Positions 15,338 through 22,292 of a stretch of 38,235 nt of DNA are shown piece after piece. The translations under genes were made by a program, and so were the position numbers. Position 1 is the first letter of the stretch. Every line of letters begins with the position of its first letter. The stretch covers positions 1-38,235 of the forward strand of contig DATITA010000092.1 of assembly GCA_035468355.1 (NCBI GenBank), given 5' to 3'. The stretch comes from DATKSS01 sp035468355. Its GTDB lineage: Bacteria > Chloroflexota > Dormibacteria > Dormibacterales > Dormibacteraceae. A model generated the notes under the pieces. It searched no databases, had not been told where the DNA came from, and saw only the letters and a program-made list of their open reading frames with translations.

Positions 15338-16517
15338 AGCTTGCGCTCTCGCTTCGAGGCGACCAGCTCTCGAAAGTCTCGCCCGGTCGCGTCCATGTAC
15401 TCCCAACCCGACGGCGCGACACCAGCATCGCCAGGTCCAGGTCGCTCACCCCCGTGATGGCCGCGAGGGAGCTCGCGTAGCCCGTAAGGCCACGGACAAG
15501 CACGGACTCGTCGTGTTCCCTGATGCGCTTTCGCACCAACGGGCTGTTGGCGCCTTCAGGCTGCGATCGCGTCAGGTGCGACCAGACGTCGGCAACTGGC
15601 CAACGTGTCCGCGCCGCGCCCGGTCTTGGCTCCCGCAGGGAGAGCCACCGCATCGCGTATGCCCACAGGTTCTGCCGTTGGGCAAGGACGTCCTGAGGCG
15701 TGGTCAGCGAGCACTCCGCCAACACTTGGCGCCGCAGCTGGAACTCCAACCGCCACACGGATGCTGACGGGTCAAGCCGGTCCCCCCACACGTCGCGCAT
15801 CCAGCCTGTCCCCGAGTGCGCGATCTCCAGGCCCTTGTCGTAGAGCCTGGCCACCATCGCGTCGCGCCCGAAAGTGAACCCCGTGAAACGGCGACCGTCG
15901 TGGTGGACGGCGATGTGGCTCGTGTTGCGACGACTCCGCGTGACGAAACGGTGGTAGTCCTCTGACCCGGGCACCCATCCTTGGAAGTCGGCGTAGATGT
16001 CTACTCGCGAGCAGATCGTTTCGTCGACCTGGTCCAGCAGCGCCCCGACGAATGACTTGAGGTCGGCAAGCGCTCTGATGGGACCTACTTCGTGGATGAA
16101 CTCACTCGCAATCCGCGCATACGCCGCCGGCAGGCTCTGGCCCCGCCCCAGGAAGACGTCGAAGTCGCCGCAGCGCAGCCAGTATCGGTAGCCGCCCCAC
16201 CCTGAAGCCTGGATCAGCGCCTTGCGTTCGTCCGCTGCGAGGATCTGCGGTTGGCCAGTCTCCTGCGCTTTGATCTTCACAAGCTCAATACCCTCAAGCC
16301 GAGCGGCGTCCAGCTCGCCCTTGAAGGAGACATAGAGCGAGTCGATGCCCGCGGCGAGGACCCTGACTGAGCTCGTCAGAGCCTCGTCTCTGTTTTTTCG
16401 CGGTCCTCTGTTAGGGGACTCGGACCGCCGGCATCGGACAACAGCGCCACTGGCTCGCGCCTGCTGCCGTGCGGGGTCAGCCACACCGCGCAGCCCGTCC
16501 ATACCCATAGGCCACAC
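15334..16517 (-). CDS. Rolling-circle-type replication initiator (Rep_trans/RstA-like), frameshifted
   Basis: The product resembles the replication initiation factor family of small plasmids and filamentous phage: GIDSLYVSFKG at the start, CSRVDIYADFQGW, FTFGRDAMVARLYDKGLEI and WRLEFQLRR, the last two being hallmark segments. The original frame runs on to 15135, but after about 15405 it loses family character. One frame over, the sequence reads WEYMDATGRDFRELVASKR to a TGA at 15334, overlapping the repressor start by GTGA. A one-base loss near the TTGGG run at 15402-15407 would explain this. The start is also uncertain: the ATG at 16517 gives an unconvincing leader, whereas a CTG at 16379 overlaps the preceding stop and puts the family-like N-terminus first. 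Confidence 0.7.
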
Positions 16518-16684
16518 GTCGGCCCGGTCGCGCGTCGCGTTACGCGCATGAATGCGCGCACGCGCTGGAGCCTGCCTGTGGCTGCCGTCACCACTGGCGG
16601 CCGCGTCGCGGTTTTCCCGCCCATCAGCGGCGCAGCCAGCGCGCCGTCTCCGATCCCAGTGTCAGCCTCTGCCCTGAAAGTCAT
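16376..16684 (-). CDS. Small ORF upstream of rep, unknown
   Basis: A 102-codon frame ending in a TGA (16376-16378) inside the N-terminal region assigned to rep. Its third-position GC is higher than that of the overlapping rep frame, which suggests it, not rep, is coding between 16380 and 16517. The ending SDAGGPSPLTEDREKTETRL is acidic and ordinary; the first half is less convincing and no clear ribosome-binding site precedes the ATG at 16684. No family is recognised. If real, it would be translationally coupled to rep through CTGA. Confidence 0.35.
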   Translation of the reverse strand: MTFRAEADTGIGDGALAAPLMGGKTATRPPVVTAATGRLQRVRAFMRVTRRATGPTCGLWVWTGCAVWLTPHGSRREPVALLSDAGGPSPLTEDREKTETRL

Positions 16685-16709
16685 GCCGGCAATGACATCA
16701 CCAAGATCA

Positions 16710-16905
16710 GGGACGTCTCAACTACGTCTTGGGACGACTTGGGACGACTTAGGACGTCCCACCCGTCCCCTCGACTCACTTGCAGATTCGCTCTCTGTCT
16801 CATCCAGGTGAAGCAAACCCTTAGGAGCGGGACGTTTCAACGGCGTCTTGGGACGTTCTACCGGCCTTTCAAAACGTCCCAAACACGTCCGAGCCCGGGG
16901 ACGAC
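16710..16905. repeat. Iteron-like GGGACG array upstream of rep
   Basis: At least eight copies of GGGACG or a one-base variant occur in under 200 bases: 16710 (GGGACGTCTC), 16731 and 16741 (adjacent GGGACGACTT repeats with 10-bp period), 16751 (AGGACGTCCC, palindromic), 16829 (GGGACGTTTC), 16850 (GGGACGTTC), 16874 (inverted ACGTCCCAA), 16885 (inverted) and 16898 (GGGACGACG). The array lies between the membrane protein and rep, in a 286-bp gap without a gene (16685-16970). It fits a replication origin, an operator for the XRE protein, or both. Confidence 0.65.
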
Positions 16906-16970
16906 GCGGCGATGAGTATCGTCGCGGCAGCTTTCATCTGGGTTGGCTGGCGACAAAGCTACCGGGCCTG

Positions 16971-17444
16971 TTAGATAGGCGTGGAGTACAAGGCAAACAA
17001 TGCAAGCACTCCAGTCGCGGCAAGATAGACCAACATGACGCTGGCTCCAGCACTTACCACCAGCGACAAGCGCTTGCCCCGCGCCCACAACCACAATGCG
17101 CATCCGAACCACAACGTAGCGGGCGCCAGTGAGAAGACACCAATTACGGAGATCAGGCTAATCGCAAGCAGTGGGGCCGCAATAATCGCCAACAGCAGCT
17201 TCCGCCGTTTCCACGAGACAAAACACACAGCCAAAGCGGCTGCGAGCCAGACGGCGGCAATCACCCTGGATGTGACCCAGTCGCAAATCACGACTGGAGA
17301 TTCGCTATTGGCTGAACAACCCCACGGCCTCGATGCCATTACGAAGACCGATAGGACGACAGCACCAAGTGCAGCCACTCCGAAAGCGAAAGCAATGACA
17401 TTGGCCGTTCGGATAAGCGAGTTCGCTGGGGCTTTAGATACCAA
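16971..17444 (-). CDS. Element-encoded four-helix membrane protein
   Basis: About 157 residues with four hydrophobic segments (VIAFAFGVAALGAVVLSVFV, VIAAVWLAAALAVCFV, LLLAIIAAPLLAISLISVIG and a C-terminal pair ending LALFALYS). No family is recognised. The start is unsure: TTG at 17444 places the polar leader just before helix 1, while the ATG at 17561 would overlap the integrase 3' end by 53 bases. Its location directly behind the integrase and its lower GC mark it as part of the element. Roles such as superinfection exclusion are possible but not shown. Confidence 0.5.
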   Translation of the reverse strand: MVSKAPANSLIRTANVIAFAFGVAALGAVVLSVFVMASRPWGCSANSESPVVICDWVTSRVIAAVWLAAALAVCFVSWKRRKLLLAIIAAPLLAISLISVIGVFSLAPATLWFGCALWLWARGKRLSLVVSAGASVMLVYLAATGVLALFALYSTPI

Positions 17445-17508
17445 CGAGCTCAGTCTATTCGTGGCAGGATCGTTTCCTTTTCGGAGACGCCTCGTGGTAG
17501 GACCCGTT

Positions 17509-18528
17509 TCATGACCATTCCATCGCTGGGTTGCTCGCGACCAGTTCCACCCAGTCTGCACGCGAGCCCAAATCGCGCTCCGTGGCCAACCGCACGTAGC
17601 GTTGCAGCATGCCGTAGTCCGAGTGGCCCATCGCCGCTCGAAGATGCTCGAAGTTCCAACCCAGCTTTGCCGCCACCGTCGCGAACGTGTGCCTGAACGC
17701 GTGGGCGTGCACCCGGAATCCCGCGCGCACGGTGAGCCGGTCCATCATCGACTTGATCCCTGGTCCCTGATAAGGGGCGCCATGCCCATTGATGAGCAGC
17801 TGCGACAGGTCTGTCTCCGGCCGATGGCGCGCCTCGTATCGCTTGATCGCCGCCGCCAGCTTCGGCGTGATCGGCACCCGACGCGACTTGCGGCCCTTGG
17901 CGCCGGCGTCCCAGCGTACCCGGAGCTCGACCCGCCCCCTCCCCAGTGAGTCGGTCATCACATCAGAGAGACCGTCAGGACCCAGAACGGCCAGCCCGCA
18001 GATCTCGGCCCGCCTCAACCCGGAGCCGACCAGGATCCGGACCACCAGGTCTTCCGTGGGCACCGCTGGGTTGCAGGCGGCGAGCACTTTCCGCACCTGG
18101 GCGATGTGGTAGACCGTCGGCTCCTTGTCGGGCACCCGTGGCGCTGTGAGCTCGAGGATGCGACCGTCGACGTGGTAGCCCTCGCGCCTGGCCCAGCGAA
18201 GGAAACAAAGAATCGCCCGGTGCGACTCCAGGATGGTCTTCGGCTGCAGCGGCTGGCCATGCCGCCCGGGCCTCGTCGCCAGCTGGGCGCGGTAGACGCG
18301 CAGCCGAGACACCTCCAATGCCTCGAACCGCTGTACCCCGTCGGCCTCCGCCCAGCGTAGGAAGGGCAGGACCATGCCGTCGTAGTACTCCAGCGTCCTC
18401 GGCGAGACCAGCATCCCCTGGCGGTCCAGGCGGAAGTGCTCGTAGGCGGCGAGGATCGGCGGCTGCCGCCGCGCTGGACTTGGAACGCCGCCGGGAAGGA
18501 CGCTGACTGCCTGGTTCACCTTGTGCAT
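17509..18528 (-). CDS. Tyrosine recombinase (site-specific integrase)
   Basis: The element's integrase, about 339 residues from the ATG at 18528, preceded by a GGTGGGGA ribosome-binding site; the frame is open to 18633 but that leader runs toward the attachment site and is not family-like. An N-terminal SAM-like core-binding domain (SPRTLEYYDGMVLPFLRWAEADG) precedes the catalytic domain. The active-site set is present: Arg172 in GSGLRRAE, a Lys in the KGRKSRRVP strand, His276 and Arg279 in HAFRH, His302 in MGHSD and nucleophile Tyr311. It should recombine the 47-bp tRNA-Pro repeats at either end. No excisionase is recognised in the element. Confidence 0.9.
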   Translation of the reverse strand: MHKVNQAVSVLPGGVPSPARRQPPILAAYEHFRLDRQGMLVSPRTLEYYDGMVLPFLRWAEADGVQRFEALEVSRLRVYRAQLATRPGRHGQPLQPKTILESHRAILCFLRWARREGYHVDGRILELTAPRVPDKEPTVYHIAQVRKVLAACNPAVPTEDLVVRILVGSGLRRAEICGLAVLGPDGLSDVMTDSLGRGRVELRVRWDAGAKGRKSRRVPITPKLAAAIKRYEARHRPETDLSQLLINGHGAPYQGPGIKSMMDRLTVRAGFRVHAHAFRHTFATVAAKLGWNFEHLRAAMGHSDYGMLQRYVRLATERDLGSRADWVELVASNPAMEWS

Positions 18529-18682
18529 ATTTCCCCACCATGAGACTGGTAGGCAATGCCCCAAGTCTCTTAACTCGGCAGGTTCCAGGGGTTTTCCACA
18601 GGCGTTCCAACCTCGCGCCCAACACCTTCCCAAACGGTCGAAACGAGATCGAAATCGGCGTCTTCAGGGTCTCAAAATGCGT

Positions 18683-18729
18683 TGGTCGGGCGGGCGAGAT
18701 TCGAACTCGCGGTCTCCTGGTCCCAAACC
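18683..18729. repeat. Right attachment site within tRNA-Pro
   Basis: Identical over 47 bases to 14039-14085. It begins exactly at the encoded CCA end of tRNA-Pro and stops two bases into the 5' strand of the anticodon stem. Crossover therefore lies within the 3' half of the tRNA, leaving the gene whole on this side next to the integrase. Confidence 0.88.
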
Positions 18730-18759
18730 AGGCGCTTTGCCGAGCTAAGCTACCGCCCG
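18683..18759 (-). tRNA. tRNA-Pro (anticodon TGG)
   Basis: A full cloverleaf on the minus strand: acceptor CGGGCGG (from 18759) pairs with CCGCCCG (18687-18693), discriminator A, and an encoded CCA at 18683-18685. The anticodon loop TTTGGGA gives TGG, reading proline CCA. The T arm GCGAG-TTCGAAT-CTCGC is perfect. It is the integration target of the element. Confidence 0.95.
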
Positions 18760-18877
18760 CCTTTCTGGAACTCCGCTCGCCGCACGCGCCAATCGCCGGA
18801 CCACGAGGGATCTGGGGCGCGCTAATTGTATTAGGGGACCAGTCGGCGTTCGGCGCGCCCCAGGTCGACCGTGTGGC

Positions 18878-19090
18878 TCAGCCGCCCGTCTGGTGCTGGT
18901 CGTGCTCCGTCGCGGAGTGGGCGGGCGCCGGACCGCCGCCGACGTACTGGTCGTTGACCTGGACTGTTTCCTCGCCGGGAGCCTGATCGCTGGTCGCCGG
19001 TCGCCTGGCGGTGGCCAGCGCTCCGGGTTGATGGCGGCGGGGTTTGGGCTTGATTTGTGAGGTCACTTTGCGGTTGCTCTGCTCTTTCAT
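18878..19090 (-). CDS. Small hydrophilic protein, unknown
   Basis: A 70-residue polar protein, Lys/Arg-rich at the start and Gly/Pro/His-rich at the end (QYVGGGPAPAHSATEHDQH). A GGAGATGAGAG ribosome-binding region directly precedes the ATG at 19090, and the third codon positions are GC-rich as in the neighbours. No family or domain is seen; it looks disordered. It stands alone between tRNA-Pro and rdgB. Confidence 0.45.
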   Translation of the reverse strand: MKEQSNRKVTSQIKPKPRRHQPGALATARRPATSDQAPGEETVQVNDQYVGGGPAPAHSATEHDQHQTGG

Positions 19091-19198
19091 CTCTCATCTC
19101 CACAATAACGCGCCGGCTTCGACGCAACGCGCTGGTGCATCAGAGCTGCCTGAATATTTTGGGCCTGCGAACAAAACAAAGCCCGTAACTGGAACTCG

Positions 19199-19789
19199 TC
19201 AGTTTTGAATGGATAGATTTTCCAGGGCGCCCGACTTCAGGAGGGCGCGCAGCGCTGCAGCCCGATGGCTGTACCGGCGCTTCTCCTCCACCGGCATCTC
19301 GCCGAACGTGTTCCCGGTTCGGGGCACGAGGAAAACCGGGTCATAGCCGAAGCCGTGGCTTCCCCGGGCCTCGGGCAGCAGCTCACCCCTGCACTCGCCT
19401 TCGAAGAGTTGCGTCTCACCGCCCGGAACGGCCAGCGCGATGACGCAGACGAAGCGTGCGCGCCACGGCCTTGGCCGGCCCTCGAGTCGCCGCCAGAGCT
19501 CGGCGGTCCGTTCGGCCTGCGTGGGTGCGAGGCGCGCCGATCGGACGCCTGGAAAGCCGTCGAGCGCCTCGAGCTCGATGCCCGAGTCGTCCCCGAGCGA
19601 TGGCAGGCCCGACCGCGTGGCGGCTCCCTCGGCTTTCAGGCGGGCGTTCTCGGCATACGTGTCCCCCACCTCGTCGACCTCGCTATCGAATGCGACCAGC
19701 TCGAGTCCCGCGCCGGACAACAGGTCTCGATACTCCTGGACCTTGCCCGCGTTGCCGGAGGCGATGACGAGCCTGGGGCGATCAGCCAA
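19199..19789 (-). CDS. rdgB: XTP/dITP pyrophosphatase (RdgB/HAM1)
   Basis: A 196-residue house-cleaning enzyme that hydrolyses non-canonical purine triphosphates (ITP, dITP, XTP) to monophosphates. Family motifs are in order: ASGNAGK (residues 10-16), the acidic catalytic loop LGDDSGIEL (65-73), GSHGFGYDPVF (about 143-153) and the C-terminal YSHRAAAL. Length matches E. coli RdgB. It overlaps the rph stop region by eight bases; the rph-rdgB pairing is common in bacteria and supports one transcript. Confidence 0.95.
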   Translation of the reverse strand: MADRPRLVIASGNAGKVQEYRDLLSGAGLELVAFDSEVDEVGDTYAENARLKAEGAATRSGLPSLGDDSGIELEALDGFPGVRSARLAPTQAERTAELWRRLEGRPRPWRARFVCVIALAVPGGETQLFEGECRGELLPEARGSHGFGYDPVFLVPRTGNTFGEMPVEEKRRYSHRAAALRALLKSGALENLSIQN

Positions 19790-20516
19790 GCGAGGCGATG
19801 GCGCGTTTCTGGGCGACGATCAGCTCCTTGATCCCCTTGCCCGCGAGCGCCAGCATCGAGTCGAGCTCCTCCCGCGTGTACGGCGCGCCTTCTGCGGTGG
19901 CCTGCAGCTCGACCAGGCGCCCGTCTTCGGTCATGACGCAATTGAGGTCCGTCCCGGCCTGGAAGTCCTCGGTGTAATCCAGGTCGAGCATGGGCGTGCC
20001 CTGGACGATGCCGCAGCTCACCGCGGCGAGGTACTGGCGCACCGGAACCTGCTCGACCATGCGCGCATCCTTCATGCGCTTGATGGCCATGTACAGCGCC
20101 GTAAACGCTCCCGTGATCGACGCGGTCCGCGTGCCGCCGTCGGCCTGGAGGACGTCGCAGTCGAGCGTGATGGTCCGCTCGCCGATCTTGCCCATGTCGA
20201 CCGCCGCTCGCAGCGAGCGGCCGATCAGCCGCTGAATCTCATGCGTGCGGCCGCCGATCCGGCCCTGGATCGCCTCGCGGGTCCCGCGATCGTGGGTCGA
20301 GCGAGGCAGCATCGAGTACTCGGCGGTGATCCAGCCCTGGCCGCTTCCGCGGCGGTGCGGCGGAACTCGATCCTCCACGCTGGCCGTGATCCACACGCGT
20401 GTGCGACCCATCTCGATGAGGCATGAACCCTCCGCATGCACATTCACGCCGAGCTCGATCTTGAGGGGCCGGAGCTGGTCGGGCAGTCGCCCGTCGGGAC
20501 GTGAGGCTTGCGTCAT
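19782..20516 (-). CDS. rph: Ribonuclease PH
   Basis: A 244-residue phosphorolytic 3'-exoribonuclease that trims tRNA precursors. I placed the start at 20516, where ATG overlaps the tatC stop by ATGA; the frame stays open upstream through tatC but that part is a shadow. Typical segments are the RPLKIELGVNVHAEGSCLIEMG start, the PRSTHDR arginine loop, RSLRAAVD and the LDCDVLQADGGTRTASITGA phosphate-binding region. Its 3' end overlaps rdgB by eight bases. Confidence 0.95.
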   Translation of the reverse strand: MTQASRPDGRLPDQLRPLKIELGVNVHAEGSCLIEMGRTRVWITASVEDRVPPHRRGSGQGWITAEYSMLPRSTHDRGTREAIQGRIGGRTHEIQRLIGRSLRAAVDMGKIGERTITLDCDVLQADGGTRTASITGAFTALYMAIKRMKDARMVEQVPVRQYLAAVSCGIVQGTPMLDLDYTEDFQAGTDLNCVMTEDGRLVELQATAEGAPYTREELDSMLALAGKGIKELIVAQKRAIASLG

Positions 20517-21259
20517 CGTCTCAATAGTCTGAGCAATAGCGACGTCCCCTCGTAGAACAGGTACAGCGGGACGAACATGATCAGAGGAGTCACGGGGTCG
20601 ACTCCAGGGGTCAGGAAGTTGGCCAGCAGGGCCAAACCGAGGAACCACCACGGCCGGTTTTTGCGGAGCCAGCGAGAGCTGATGATCCGCATCATCCCGA
20701 GCACGAAGATCACGACCGGCAGCTCGAAGACGAGCCCGAAGCCGATGACCATCAGCAGCACGAAGCTGATCAATGAGCTGATGTCCGGCAGGTATGTGAC
20801 GTGCTGGGGGGAAAGGCTGTTGAGGACTTTCAGGTAGAGAGGCAGCGCGAAGACCGCCACGCTCACCCCGATGAAGAAGAAGACGATCGTGGCGACGATC
20901 AGTGGCAGGATGAACCGCCTCTCGTGCGGATGCAGTCCAGGGCTGACGAACCACCAGATCTGCTGGATCACGACGGGAGAGGCAAGGACGATCCCGATGT
21001 AGAGCGCCACCTTCACCTGCAGAAGGACTCCCCCTGCAGGCTGCAGATAGATCGCCTGACCGATCCCCGCCTGCACCACGAGAAGGCTGATCACGTGGCC
21101 CGCGATGAATGCCGCGGCGATCGTCATCACCGTCCACGCGATCATCGACACGATGAGGACGCGACGCAGCGCTTCGAGGTGCTCGATCACGGACATGCGC
21201 TCCTCGAGCGGAACCATGGGACGCGGGCCGCGTTGCAGGACCCTGTCTAGGAGGGCCAC
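20513..21259 (-). CDS. tatC: Twin-arginine translocase subunit TatC
   Basis: A 248-residue polytopic protein, the receptor core of the Tat system that exports folded proteins. The N-terminal cytoplasmic signature SVIEHLEALRRVLI (EHL.ELR-type) is present, followed by six hydrophobic segments and the conserved FVSPGLHPHERRF loop and FELPVVIFVLG. It starts ten bases after the tatA stop and shares an ATGA overlap with rph. Confidence 0.95.
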   Translation of the reverse strand: MALLDRVLQRGPRPMVPLEERMSVIEHLEALRRVLIVSMIAWTVMTIAAAFIAGHVISLLVVQAGIGQAIYLQPAGGVLLQVKVALYIGIVLASPVVIQQIWWFVSPGLHPHERRFILPLIVATIVFFFIGVSVAVFALPLYLKVLNSLSPQHVTYLPDISSLISFVLLMVIGFGLVFELPVVIFVLGMMRIISSRWLRKNRPWWFLGLALLANFLTPGVDPVTPLIMFVPLYLFYEGTSLLLRLLRR

Positions 21260-21269
21260 TGACGGAGCC

Positions 21270-21554
21270 TCAGGAGTTCTGGGAATTCGCCTCGGACGTC
21301 GAGCCCTTGGCGGCGCTCTCCGAAGTGGCCGTCGGGCTAGCAGCCGCCGGGCTGACAGCCGCCGGGCTGACAGCCGCCGGCTCGGGCTTCGCCTGGCTTG
21401 CCGAAGTGACTTCGCTGGTCAGCTCATTGGTGGCCTTGCGAAACTCCCGCATGGCCTTGCCGACGGCACCCCCGAGCTCAGGCAAACGGCCGGGCCCGAA
21501 GATGATCAAGACGATCACGAGGATGACAACGAGCCAGAGCGGATGAATCGGCAT
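21270..21554 (-). CDS. tatA: TatA/TatE-type translocase subunit
   Basis: A 94-residue protein with the N-terminal helix PLWLVVILVIVLIIFGPGRLPELG, the FGPxRLPELG hinge and an amphipathic helix (GKAMREFRKATNEL), which is the TatA layout. The C-terminal tail (about residues 58-94) is a disordered Ala/Pro/Ser/Thr stretch containing a tandem DNA repeat. With tatC ten bases downstream, this forms a minimal TatAC system; no separate TatB is in the window. Confidence 0.92.
   Translation of the reverse strand: MPIHPLWLVVILVIVLIIFGPGRLPELGGAVGKAMREFRKATNELTSEVTSASQAKPEPAAVSPAAVSPAAASPTATSESAAKGSTSEANSQNS
21341..21380. repeat. 15-bp tandem repeat in the tatA tail
   Basis: The unit CAGCCGCCGGGCTGA is present at 21341-21355 and 21356-21370, with ten further bases at 21371-21380. 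In the tatA frame it encodes repeated Ser-Pro-Ala-Ala-Val. Copy number could vary without breaking the frame. Confidence 0.8.
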
Positions 21555-21602
21555 TTGAGGCGATTATAGGCCCCGAGTCGTAAAGCGAAGGTCAGAACAG
21601 GG

Positions 21603-22292
21603 TCAAGAGACCTTGATTGAGATCGAGGTGATGGTGTCGGTCGCCGTCAGCAGCTGCGCCTTGTCAAGGCCCGAGGTGACAGTCCCGAAGCGGTTGTAGA
21701 CGGCAGTCGGGCCCGGGGCGGGCCACGAGGCCTTCTGGATGAAGAACTGGCTGCCGTTCACCGGAGCGCCAGGGGGGCGCGCCATCCCCAGGGCTCCCAG
21801 ACCCCAGGCGGGCGCGCTGCTCGGCTCGTCTGGAAGGTTGTAGCCAGGCCCGCCGCGACCGTCGTTTCGAGGGTCGCCCGACTGCACTACCCAGTCCTCG
21901 GTCTTCCAGAAGGTCAGGCCGTTGTAGTAGCCGTGGATCGCCAGGACGATGAAGTTGTTGACGGTCACGGGCGCAATCTCTGGATACAGATGAACGACGA
22001 TCGCTCCTTGCGTCGTGTTGATCGTGGCGTCGAAGCTCTGGCTCGCTTTGATGCACATCGGCTGCGGGCCGATGAACTCGCGAGGCGCAATCTGGACCGA
22101 CATCTGGCAGCCGGCCAAAGCCTGCGGAGTCGGGGTCTGCAGCGCCTTGTCGACCAGAAGGCCAGACCCGAGCACTGCAACGATCACGATCGCGATGACC
22201 AGGAGCGGGATCCAGGAACGGCGGCTGCCCCACGAGAGCTCGTGCTCCGACGGGTCGCTCGGTGCGGGCCGCCTGACGCGCGCTTTGCTCAC
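21603..22292 (-). CDS. Membrane-anchored cyclophilin-type peptidyl-prolyl isomerase
   Basis: A 229-residue protein with a cytoplasmic leader, one signal-anchor helix (IPLLVIAIVIVAVLGSGLLV, residues about 29-48) and an extracytoplasmic cyclophilin domain. The domain shows TTQGAIVVHLYPEIAPVTVNNFIVLA, the FWKTEDWVVQSGDPRNDGRGGPGY catalytic loop and GSQFFIQ. Isomerases of this type assist folding of exported proteins, which fits the neighbouring tat genes. The usual RVI/F(R) catalytic Arg region is replaced by KTEDWVVQSGD, so activity is likely but not certain. The ATG overlaps the HemD stop by four bases. Confidence 0.88.
   Translation of the reverse strand: MSKARVRRPAPSDPSEHELSWGSRRSWIPLLVIAIVIVAVLGSGLLVDKALQTPTPQALAGCQMSVQIAPREFIGPQPMCIKASQSFDATINTTQGAIVVHLYPEIAPVTVNNFIVLAIHGYYNGLTFWKTEDWVVQSGDPRNDGRGGPGYNLPDEPSSAPAWGLGALGMARPPGAPVNGSQFFIQKASWPAPGPTAVYNRFGTVTSGLDKAQLLTATDTITSISIKVS

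Larger units (their letters stand above)
14039..18729 (-). mobile_element. Minimal integrated Rep/Int element in tRNA-Pro
   Basis: Perfect 47-bp direct repeats (14039-14085 and 18683-18729) bound a 4.6-kb insertion. The right copy is the 3' part of an intact tRNA-Pro gene, from the encoded CCA into the anticodon stem, a usual attB segment for tyrosine integrases. Inside, all on the minus strand, are the integrase (next to the intact tRNA), a small membrane protein, an iteron-like array, a small ORF, a rolling-circle-type Rep, an XRE repressor and a lipoprotein. Replicating integrative elements such as pSAM2 also combine Int and Rep, but they add an FtsK-like transfer gene; none is present here. 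Several genes look poorer in GC than the flanks, consistent with transfer. Confidence 0.85.

Noticed and set aside
17509..17560. A programmed ribosomal frameshift or a 20-residue peptide starting at the ATGA overlap behind the integrase
   Set aside because: An ATG does overlap the integrase stop, but the 20-codon frame has no recognisable product and ends before the membrane protein; too weak to call.
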